Below are positions 32,925 to 42,726 of a stretch of 64,000 nt of DNA, piece by piece. The notes beneath the pieces were generated by a model. It was not told the DNA's origin. It made no database searches and was given only the letters and a program-made list of their open reading frames with translations. Source of the stretch: Saccharina japonica (Eukaryota; Sar; Phaeophyceae; Laminariales; Laminariaceae); the NCBI GenBank assembly GCA_008828725.1, contig MEHQ01001672.1:1-64000 (forward strand), read 5' to 3'. Every line of letters begins with the position of its first letter. The first letter of the stretch is position 1. Both the position numbers and the translations under genes were made by a program.

Positions 32925-35900
32925 TCACCCCCCCCCCCTGCTCCTCCTCGCTTCCTGGCGGCCCCTGAGCTGAAGTTTGAAGCGTGAAACCCTCCTGAAA
33001 ATGGCGACCTGTGTGGTCACCGAGACGATTTGCAACAGGCGTTCTTTCACCACCCCTTTCCTAGCCATCGACCCACCGTCCCTCCCCCCCACAACACTAG
33101 CAGCCAGCTGGTCGATGAAAGTGCTGCCCTCTACCCCGAGACGCCCAAAGCTTTCCACCGCTAAAGTGGTAAGTTTGTGACTCCGTTCGTCGAAGGACAC
33201 ATGTCCCGGACGAGCGTAGTGTTGGCGCTTGCGCGCCTCGGAGGTAGAGGCAGCTGATCCATCGTGATCAGCACTGCCTCCTCGCAGGTGTACCTGCGCT
33301 TGAGGGTCAGCATGGGTGACGTCCAGCAGGATGGACTTCTCCCTGTACTCCCTGTTTGGAGCGTCCCGGGGACCTCCTCTCCTGACTACAATGTCCATCC
33401 GCAGATTTCGGTCTACAGTGAACGGTTCACCGCTCTCTACTTGGTGTTGAATCCCCAGACGCTTCAACGTGCGGGAGATCGCGTGGACGAGCGGCTGATG
33501 TTGCTTCACTTGCGCACCTGCCCTGGGACAGAGGCGTGCGTGGCGGGTGTCCACGTTGACTGCATCGCAGCAGGGGCACCTCACTGCTACGTGCTCCTCG
33601 ATCCCAATGAAACGTCTTCCCATGCCCACGAACTCTGCGGCGGGTATGACACGTAGTGAATCCGTTGGTCTTGCCCGAAGGCATGCCGTGGCTCTTGCCC
33701 CCTGTAGACTCCTATAGCGATCTTTGGCGAAGGCCTTAGTCTCGGTTCCCCCCAGCGGGTCGCCTGGTCCGGGGGGGCGAACCGTCTCCGGTAGCTCCGC
33801 CAGCGAAGCAGTGTGGGCAGCGTGCCGGCCCTGATGCACCAGTTTGCCCAGCTTCTGTTGGGCTTTTCGTGAGTTGGTGGTTACGGCGTCATGCGCCGCC
33901 AGCATGTCGGCCTCTGGGGCCAGGTCCCCCTCTGCCCCGAGAGCCCATACCAGCCAAGATTCAGGGACGATGCCCGCCATCTCTTCCTTGGTCACCCCCC
34001 ATGTGTCGCGGATCTCCCGCAAGCTTGATCCAAGCTGAGCAATGATGATCGATCCTGGAAGCCCCCTCCTCACTTTGATTCCGAGCGGGCCTGTGAGGTC
34101 TGCTAGAACCTCCGGCAGGATCCCCACCCTGCTCCCGATTGAGGCAGACATTCGCCTCGCTTCTGTCGACGGCAGTCCTAATCCTCCCGCTCCCGTAGAA
34201 AAGCGTGCTTGGGCCTGCTGATAAGGTTTGAGCGTCAGCCGACTATCCGGACACCCCTCCTGGAAAAACGATTGTGCCTCCGCCGCTCCCGGTAGCTCGA
34301 GGATTTTCTCGTACGCCCACTGAGCCCCGTTGTCTGCCCTTTTACACGCTTCGAGGGACAGCCCCGGGTCCAGAGTCCCTTCGAGGTAGCTCGTCCGTTG
34401 CCCGAGAGATTCGACGGCGATGAGGGCCGCTGCTTGTTTATCGGGCATGCTGGCGAGGCAGCGCGCAAGGCGGTCCGCGCCTCCATCCCTCACTCCCTCC
34501 ATAGCTCGCTCCCTCACGTATTCTTCCGTGCCGATCGGGACACCCACCACCGTCACCCCTCCGTCGTCTGCGATGCGGACGTCAACGCTTTCCAGGAGCG
34601 ATATTTCCTCTGCCGTCGGGGCGTGCCCTTTGGGTGGTAGTGCCACTGTTTTGGCGGGGTTGACCACAATGGCGATGTCATCCAGCTCTCGCCGGAGGAA
34701 GGCAAATGCTCTAACCGTGTTGGCCGTGATCCCCGTAAGGCCGAGAGAGACATCGTCCCTGTATGCGAAGGCTTCCACGCCTTCTCCCTCGAATGTCTGT
34801 CGGAATCGCTTTAGCCCCGGTCGCAACGCCAGGCAGAACATTGCCGGTCCCATGGGGTCCTCTTGCTGGACACCACTTGAGCAAGCGATCTTCCTAATCT
34901 CCCCCGAGTCCATCCGGAAAAACACGTCTGCTGGTCTTGTGCCGTAGCACTTGGCTACTAAGGGCGTGAGCGCTGGCACGCAGTTTGCCACCTCTTCTAG
35001 CACCGCCGGCCTTTTGACGGTGTTGAAGGCGTTGGAGCAGTCCGTGAGAACGAGCCAGTTGCCTGTCTCGTGTAGCGTCCTAGCCCTCAGTCCGACATGT
35101 TCCACTACGCCGGGTACGGCGACCCCAAACTGCCTCACCTCTCGGTTTACCTCCTCCAACCGCGGCCACCACTGTCGCATAGCCCCTGCGGTGATGAGCC
35201 TCCTCCATGTCATGCCAACGCAGACCGGTCGGCATTTTCCCCCCAACGCCGTGAGGCTCGATTGCAAGAAGAGCTGCCAGAATTCTGGTGGGAACGCGTC
35301 CGGCTCGTCGACGATTCTCCGCCAGAAGGCTGTCATGCCCTTTCCGAACTCCTCTCTCCCGATGTCGGTATGGATGATGGATTGCAAATGAGCAAATCGT
35401 TGACCGTCGTTTCCGGGGCCTGAGAGGGCGCTGCGGGAGCTGATGACGTCGAAGAGCACCTCGGAGGCGTACTCATCTTCCGGGCGCCACGGGGGAGCAT
35501 TTCCATCTTCAACTTCGGTGGCGCTCGCCAGCACTGCAGCCGCCGCCGCCGCGGACACGGCGGCGTGGTCTTCGGGGGGAAACTTGGCCGTCAGTGTGTT
35601 CCACGTCTCCTCGTTCCCTGCTGATCGTGGCTCTGCCAGAAGGTTGCGTGCTGCCACTTTGACTCCTCCCGCGTAGCGGCACGCTGATGATGCTCGTTCC
35701 AGCTTCGCCTCCTCTGAAGCTTCCGGGGCGGCCTCCCTTTGCCTCAGGTCTCCTCTCCTCATGTACGCTATCAGCCATGGCAACAGGAGCACTATGTCCC
35801 CGCTCTCCACCAACGCAAATCTCTGTCGCCTCTTGATCCGGCCGTCGGGTGAGTGGAGCAGGGCTGGCATGAGGTACCATAACTTAATCGCGCGCAGATG

Positions 35901-36017
35901 CGAGTTGGGCGTCGCCGAGTCCCGGTTCAGCCGGTGCTCTCCCATAGCGTGGTTGATGATGCCAAGCACATGAACACTCAGGCGCGCGTGTGCCCCTGCC
36001 AGCTGCGGCTGTACCTT
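32925..36017 (-). pseudogene. Non-LTR retrotransposon RT plus restriction-like endonuclease (ORF2 part)
   Basis: About 1030 codons are open on the minus strand. Counting from residue 1 at 35969, RT motifs are VCVGMTWRRL (249-259), LVLTDCSNAFNTVKR with catalytic D310, CSSGVQQEDPMGP (363-375) and AFAYRDDVSLG (400-410), where the usual A of YADD is R. A zinc knuckle CPCC-x8-H-x3-C lies at 798-814. A restriction-like nuclease segment follows (RNLRMDIVV, SILLDVTHADPQ with D859 and D883), ending HKLTTLAVESFGRLGVEG. This RT-knuckle-RLE order defines R2/CRE-like and related site-preferring non-LTR elements (established for those families). There is no ATG near the start of this part; the frame continues upstream past one TAA at 36018-36020 into the RING-like region. 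It is labelled a pseudogene because of that stop, but only one lesion is visible. Confidence 0.85.
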
Positions 36018-36690
36018 TTATTCGGCTGCGAAACGTTGCCCCAGGTCGTCCAAGGAAACGGCACCGAGTGGTGGCCCTATGCCCCGGCTATTCTGGTCCC
36101 ATCCGTACCAAAGCCCCCGGCTGCGTAGGTCCTCGTCGCCTATGGCCCCCCCTCCCACCCGCGCTGACCGGTCGCGAAGCCCCGGGTCGGCTTGGACCGC
36201 TGCCTCCAGTGCGTCCCGCCTTGGATGCAGGACTCTGCAGTCGGCCGCTGGGCAGCGGAGTGGTGCCGGAGCCGCGCCTCTCGCAAGGGCGTCAACCACG
36301 CAACGAGCGTGGAGCACGTGGCGTCCTTGCCCACAAGGAAAACGTACCGCCCGGTGCCCGAGCTGAAGCGTTACACCGCAGACCCCACAGGCCACTCCAC
36401 CTGTGGTGTCACCAAGGAAGGCACGGGGGCGCGTCCCGTTCCCTGTTCTCCTCCCTGGCGCCCTGGGAGATCCTCCCACCGGAGTCTCACCGTTTGGGGT
36501 CCTAGGCCCCCTGTCGTTGATGTCTGCTCCTCTCCCTCCACTTCTTAGACTCGCCCCTCCTCCTTCTCTTCCCCCTCCACCGCTACTTCGCATCCCTCCG
36601 GTTTCCGCTTCTCCTCTACCCTCTCTATACCCCTCCCCCTCTCCGCTAGGTTCGCTCCTTGCGCCCGTCCTCGCCCCCCCCACCCTATCC
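36018..36690 (-). CDS. RING-like zinc-finger N-terminal region of the same element
   Basis: Same frame as the RT part, ending at TAA 36018-36020. Within a Gly/Arg-rich protein it has C168-x2-C171-x14-C186-x4-H191-x2-H194-x2-C197-x15-C213-x4-C218 (numbered from 36890). This resembles a RING-H2 or related cross-brace finger, though the spacings are not canonical. The frame is open from 36890, but sequence upstream of about 36700 is a 57-bp tandem repeat, so an internal ATG is a more likely start. It could be ORF1 (nucleic-acid-binding) of the element, or the N terminus of one polyprotein broken by a single mutation. Confidence 0.65.
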
Positions 36691-36699
36691 ACCCCTTCT

Positions 36700-36850
36700 T
36701 CTGCTAACGGTGGTATATGTAACCTTGTATCAAAATGTTGGTTTACGGACCATTTATACTCACGATGGTATACATAACTTTGTATACAAAATATTGGTGT
36801 ACGTACCTTCTTATACAAACGATGGTATACGGAACCTTGTATTTTTTTTA
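36700..36850. repeat. 57-bp tandem repeat, ~2.5 copies, upstream of the RLE-type element
   Basis: Units begin GATGGTATAC and run through TTGTATACAAAATATTGGTG-like sequence. This is possibly the 5' UTR of the element. Confidence 0.65.
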
Positions 36851-36923
36851 AAGTGTTACCTTTGACAACAGTCAGTACATCACTTACCACTATACGGTTT
36901 GTGTGGTACGGTTTGCTTGCAAG

Positions 36924-37227
36924 NNNNNNNNNNNNNNNNNNNNNNNNNNNNNNNNNNNNNNNNNNNNNNNNNNNNNNNNNNNNNNNNNNNNNNNNNNNNN
37001 NNNNNNNNNNNNNNNNNNNNNNNNNNNNNNNNNNNNNNNNNNNNNNNNNNNNNNNNNNNNNNNNNNNNNNNNNNNNNNNNNNNNNNNNNNNNNNNNNNNN
37101 NNNNNNNNNNNNNNNNNNNNNNNNNNNNNNNNNNNNNNNNNNNNNNNNNNNNNNNNNNNNNNNNNNNNNNNNNNNNNNNNNNNNNNNNNNNNNNNNNNNN
37201 NNNNNNNNNNNNNNNNNNNNNNNNNNN
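36924..37227. other. Assembly gap (304 N)
   Basis: Unresolved bases. Open frames crossing it are meaningless. Confidence 0.98.
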
Positions 37228-37319
37228 CCCCCCCCTCGTCCCCCCTCTGGTCTGCAAACGAGGGCGCCGCACTATCCCCTCTCCCTGCTCCTCCCTCTCT
37301 CGCCGCTTCCCCCCCTAAC

Positions 37320-39195
37320 ACACTAACATAACACTAACATAGTGTCCAGCACTACTAACACTACGTTATTCGGACCCCCAGTCTGATTGCCTTAACCCTT
37401 TGAGGACTGCAGTCCCGATGTGGGGACAAACCACTGTAATTATAAGTAATTTGTCCCCAAAACGGGACTCCAGTCCTATAAGGGTTAAGGTCGGATAACG
37501 TAACATTTAACATACGTTAGATACGTTACAGTCTTAGCCGGCCGATACGTAACACTATGTTAGGATGTTAGCCTAAAATGCTGAGGTCTGCCTAACATTA
37601 CGTTACGGTGTTACCGTCAGTAAAGATCTGATTTTAACATTATGTTACTGTGTTACCGTAATAATCAATCCGGGCGTAACATTATGTTACTGAGTTACCG
37701 TGGGAGCCGGAGTCAATCCAACGTAATGTTACTACGTTACTCTTTAGGTCTTCCCACGCTCTAACATGTGTTACCTGTGTTAGGGGTAAAACGGCGTCGC
37801 GGAGTGACATAATGTAGCCGTGTTACCCAATGTTGCTGACATCCCAGTAACACAGGAGTTACTACTGTAGTAATTTACTTGTAGTGGATATGAGGCGCGA
37901 CCTCAGTACCTGCAGTAGTCAAATATGCAATGCATCACGCTGGGGGAATACTGATTGTGCTGAACCAACGCGAATGAACATCTACGTATACGTGCCGTTT
38001 GAGTTATTTATTTTATTTCAAGAAAAACATATCGTCAGCATACAGCAGCAGCAGAACAGCAGCATCAGCAGCATCAGTATAGGTCGCTTTACGCTCGCCT
38101 TATCGGTCTAACCCTTGAACCCTCTGTGCAAGTATTAAATTTGTTGTGTGTATCCTGGTTCCCCAAAGCGGTATTGATATTCGGCCTAATTTGAAGACGA
38201 AAACTCTGCACTTGTGATTCGTACCTGTCCACAACAACATATATTTTCGTAACATAGGTGTCAGCACTCCTACTGCTGTAGGATATTCACAGCAGCAGAG
38301 CTTCTTCGTCCCCTCATCAGTAGGAGGGTGGGCCTGGCAATATGTCGCTCGATACGGATTGCTGCTGCCGCTGCTACGGTAGCATATTATAATGCCAACG
38401 TTTTATTGGCTATATACATATAATACTTACGTTAACACGTTAACCCTCTAACGTGTGTTAGGATAACCACAAGGAATTCCGCTAACACACTAACATACAG
38501 TACGCGACAACACTTAACAACTCGGCAGTTAACAATTTAAGGCTGGATTTTCAGACGAAAATAAGAACATGACCTCTTTTGTACTGAAAATAGTGTAGGA
38601 CACACCCTGCCTTACATAAGAATTCCAGCCTGGTCAGAATTAAGAGGTTCTTAACTGGTGTCGCGTACTATTGTAGTGTTATGTAAGCGTTTAATTGTCC
38701 ATCTACGTTATCAGTCTGATTTGTGCCAAGGTAGCAAGTAAGAATAAGGTAACATGCTAACATAATGTTGCTCGCTACGGGCAGGTGTTGCTAACACGGT
38801 AACCCAATGTTGACGTAATAATGGAAATTCCGCTAACACACTAACATAACGTTACTCGCTGCGGGCTGATATCGATAACACAGTAACATAATGTTAACGC
38901 TTCATTAACCATGTACGTTATCCCTATAACGTGTGTTACGATGGCAACTATATAGGAATTTCGGTAACACACTAACATAGTGTTACTCGCTATGGGCTGC
39001 CTACCTTAACACCGTAACACTTATACTGCGGTCATCACGGGATCGAGGCAACACTCTAACATAATGTTACGCGATCGCCCGCCAATACCGTAACGCACTA
39101 ACACTATGTTATCACAAAATCCGGAATTTAGACAACGTGGTAACGTAATGTTACGATTTTTTCCGCTGGCGCGTAACATTAACATTAAACGTTAA
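37320..39195. repeat. Palindromic TAACATAATGTTAC satellite, right block
   Basis: Dense copies of GTAACATAATGTTA/CTAACACACTAACATA-type near-palindromes at 37320-37870 and 38430-39195. Between them (37870-38430) lies less repetitive sequence including a CAG/CAT-rich stretch. A hairpin-like GTCCCGATGTGGGGACAAAC ... GTCCCCAAAACGGGAC lies at 37410-37475. Confidence 0.8.
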
Positions 39196-39221
39196 GTGTT
39201 ACGTTATCCGAGGTGTGCAAT

Positions 39222-39795
39222 ATTCACAGATGCTCCGAGTATACTCGATACTCCGAGTATACTCGGAGTATCGAGTATTTTTCGTACTCCGAGTACTGAG
39301 AGTACTGGTGGCCTAAATACTCGGAGTACTTGGAGAATGAGCAATACTGGAGGCCCAAATACTCCGAGTACTGGGAGTATGAGCAGTACTTATCCTCGAG
39401 TACAAGCAATACCCGGAGTACGCACATCTAAATTACTCGGAGTACTCCGAGTATCGGGAGTATTGAACACCGAAACACTTCAGCATTCGAGTAAAATACT
39501 CCGAGCAATACTCTAACCCGGAGCACCTCGGAGTACATAACCCCGAAATACTCCGAGTATTACTTGTACCTCGGAGTATGAAACCCTGAAATACTCCGAG
39601 TATTGAAAGTATTAGCAGTACGAAATACCGAAATACTCCGAGTAATCAAAGTACGAGCAGTACAGGATCCCTAAGTATACTCCGCGTACAGAAAGTATTC
39701 CGGAGTATCGAACCCCAAAATACTCCGAGTACAGCAGCAGCAGTGTTCCGGCGTATCGAGCCCCGGAATACTCCAAGTACAAGCAGTATCGGTAG
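39222..39795. repeat. TACTCCGAGTA satellite, second array
   Basis: Same palindromic 10-mer satellite as in fibrillin intron 1. Segments such as GTACTGAGAGTA followed by CTGGTGGCCTAAATACTCGG are shared between the arrays, so the arrays are related copies and not independent simple repeats. Confidence 0.85.
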
Positions 39796-39799
39796 ACCA

Positions 39800-39995
39800 G
39801 TGGTCAGCTTCAAAGGCTATACTGGCATTGGTACCCAAGTTCGAGTCCCACCGTGGTGAGATTTTTACTTTATTTGAAAAAATAAAAAGGAACCAATTGC
39901 TGAGAGCGCCTTCGTGGCGTGGGTAGGAGCAATCAGACGCAAGTCGACGAGGGAAGAAAGTGGAGAAATCTTCTCGCGATAAACATGCAAGGCAA
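39800..39995 (+). repeat. tRNA-like SINE candidate
   Basis: AGTGGTCAGCTT resembles a pol III A box and AAGTTCGAGTCCC a B box, about 45 bases apart. The arms do not fold into a proper tRNA. Downstream sequence (GTCGACGAGGGAAGAAAGTG, TCTCGCGATAAA) recurs at 45711-45770 and 60490-60560, so this is a dispersed family. Confidence 0.5.
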
Positions 39996-40312
39996 GAACC
40001 GTACGAGCTGGTCCGGCTATAAAGCTGAATTTCACTTTATAGGCATTTTCGCAACCGTTTGGTACAGTAAGGAATTAACCCCAAAACGGAAAAATTTTCA
40101 GCGCCATCAAAAATGGATATTTTACTACAATACAACTTGTATGATGATCGTATAGCTAATCACCACAATCCTCCGGGAACACATTTTCAATATCGGGTCT
40201 AGAATATGGTTTCCTGAGCCAGCCGAAATTAAATATATTGAAAATTGGCCATTTGCAATCCTTACCGAAAATAGCCTTTCAAGGCTATAACTAAAGCAAA
40301 ACTGAAAAATAT

Positions 40313-42004
40313 CAGGGTTCTTTACGGTTAACCGTCCGTGCACGGTGCGGTTTTTTTTTTTCGAAAATCTTACGGTCCGGTTCGGTGCGGTTTTTAGAAA
40401 GCAGAAATAGTACGCGTGCGGTCAGGTGCGGTTATCGATATTGTAAATCCTACGGTGCGGTTCGGTTTTTTCATGCATCCTACGGTGCGGTTTGGTGCGG
40501 TTTCCAGTAATCGATCAATTCGTGCAAGGGGTTGTCTCGGTTACGAGGTGCAGTTGGAGAACACTCCGGAGGTTGCCATGAGGCGAGAGAGAGGATGTTG
40601 TCCCGAGGTGTATATTAGAAACCACCGTGAAGAGAACTGAACGGAAGGGGCTTCACCCCTCCGTCCCAGATGTTACCCTTACCAAAACCCACCCGGGGAA
40701 AACCAAATCCCGCCGCATATTCCAGTTACACAAATCACACGTACGTATTCGCACGATCAGACACATAAGACATGGGTGCGACTTATGACGAACGTACGAC
40801 CAACGGTTGTGACGAACATCCAGAAACCAGGAATCCTACGGTGCGGTTCGGTGCGGTTTTCAGAAATCGTAATTGCAACGGTGCGGTTCGGTTTTTTCAT
40901 TCATCCTACGGTGCGGTTCGGTGCGGTTTTCAGAAATCAGGAATCCTACGGTGCGGTTCGGTGCGGTTTTCAGAAATCGGGAATCTTACGGTGCGGTTCG
41001 GTGCGGTTTTAGATGAAAATCCTACGGTGCGGTTCGGTTTTTTCATGCATCCTACGGTGCGGTTCGGTGCGGTTTTCAGAAATCGGTAATGCTACGGTGT
41101 CGGTCGGTGCGGTTTTCTGAGTGTCGTGAACCCTACGGTGCGGTTCGGTTATATTTTGTTTTCCTACGGTGCGGTTCGGTGCGGTTTTCCGAAATCGCAA
41201 AACCTACGGTGCGGTGCGGTGCGGTTTTCAAGAGGGCAAAAATCCTACGGTGCGGTGGTGAACCGCACCGAACCGCACCGAACCGATAGGAAAAACCGCA
41301 CGTAAAGGCTAAGCAGGGTTTTTATGGTTAACGGTCCGTGCACGGTGCGGTTTTTTTCCACGAAAATCCTACGGTCCGGTTCGGTGCGGTTTTTAGAAAG
41401 CAGAAATAGTACGGTGCGGTTCGGTGCGGTTATCCGATATTGTAAATCCTACGGTGCGGTTCGGTTTTTTCATGCATCTCTTATCTCGGTGCGGTTCGGT
41501 GCGGTTTCCAAAAACAGGAATCCTACGGTGCGGTTCGGTGCGGTTTTCAGAAATCGTAATGCAACGGTCGGTTCGGTTTTTTCATCATCCTCGGTGCGGT
41601 TCGGTGCGGTTTTCAGAAATCAGGAATCCTACGGTGCGGTTCGGTGCGGTTTTCGAAATCGGGAATCTTACGGTGCGGTTCGGTGCGGTTTTCAGATTTT
41701 GAAAATCCTACGGTGCGGTTCGGTTTTTTTCATGTATCCTACGGTGCGGTTCGGTGCGGTTTTCAGGAATCGGTAATGCTACGGTGCGGTTCGGTGCGGT
41801 TTTCAGATGTCGTGAACCCTACGGTGCGGTTGGTTTATATTTTGTTTCCTCGGTGCGGTTCGGTGCGGTTTTCGAATCGCAAAACCTACGGTGCGGTGCG
41901 GTGCGGTTTTCAAGAGGGCAAACATCCTACGGTGCGGTTCGGTGCGGTTAACCGCACCGAACCGCACCGAACCGATAGGAAAAACCGCACCGTAAAGAAC
42001 CCTG
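40313..42004. mobile_element. hAT-like non-autonomous element with minisatellite body, copy 1
   Basis: Terminal inverted repeat CAGGGTTCTTTACGGT at both ends, flanked by an exact 8-bp duplication AAAAATAT (40305-40312 and 42005-42012). A CAGGG terminus plus an 8-bp target duplication is the hAT signature. The body is a 40-bp minisatellite with core TACGGTGCGGTTCGGTGCGG, present as two sub-arrays separated by an internal start-like sequence near 41315, so the element may be a dimer. No transposase is seen. Confidence 0.82.
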
Positions 42005-42101
42005 AAAAATATAAAGATCGACGCGAACGCGAATTTTCATTTTCACTCAGGGCATTGTTGGACACAACCGGCGTGTGAATTGTCGCCTTGGTTCTTTCAG
42101 T

Positions 42102-42720
42102 ACAGCCATCGGCAGAACCCACAAAAAAAAAGTGCCGTTCTCAGATGGTTACTACTGTAGTACGACTCCAAATTTGGCAGCTGCGTTGGTACGTCTGCAG
42201 CGCATTTATTTGCAGACGTTAACAGTTTTGGAATCGAAGTCGATCTCGTCGAGAAACTCCATGCCCAGCAAATCAAGTCGCATATGGAGGTATGCCGATA
42301 CTAAAGTCTATACGAAAGTCCGAAAAACCTGCACCGCCGATGACGCTGATACTTCGTGTGAACATTCCTTGAGGCACTACGAAACAATCGATATCCTCAC
42401 CATTGTCTAGTTCTGTCAAGAGATAAGGCGTGTTTACGATCGGCAATACAAAGTTAAGATACTTCGATGAGCGACACAAAACCGGTTTTCGCAGCTCAAT
42501 TTTTCGAATTTTGGGCTGAACTTTTGACACACACGTGGTTTGAAGCGCTTCTGTCCAGAGCTTCAAGCGAAGACCTAAAAACAAATCGTTTTTTTTACGT
42601 ACAATCCGGCCGATTTCCCGATTGGGTTTTTTCTGAAAGGGTCATAACTTTTTCCGAGTCACAATTTGTTTTTTTTAGGTCTTCGCTTGAGCCATTGGGG
42701 TAAGACCTAAGTCCATGCAA
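42102..42720. repeat. Segment duplicated at 48886-49504 (no gene recognised)
   Basis: Almost identical to the second copy. It carries short frames on both strands with no family I recognise, and an inverted repeat (AAGCGAAGACCTAAAAACAAA near 42567 against TTTTTTTTAGGTCTTCGCTT near 42670). Confidence 0.7.
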
Positions 42721-42726
42721 AAATTC

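Noticed and set aside
33264..36548. Several plus-strand frames of 65-175 codons
   Set aside because: Shadows of the minus-strand RT/endonuclease and RING-like frames in GC-rich DNA.
36853..37331. Frames of 130-157 codons near 37 kb
   Set aside because: They consist mostly of unknown residues across the 304-base N gap.
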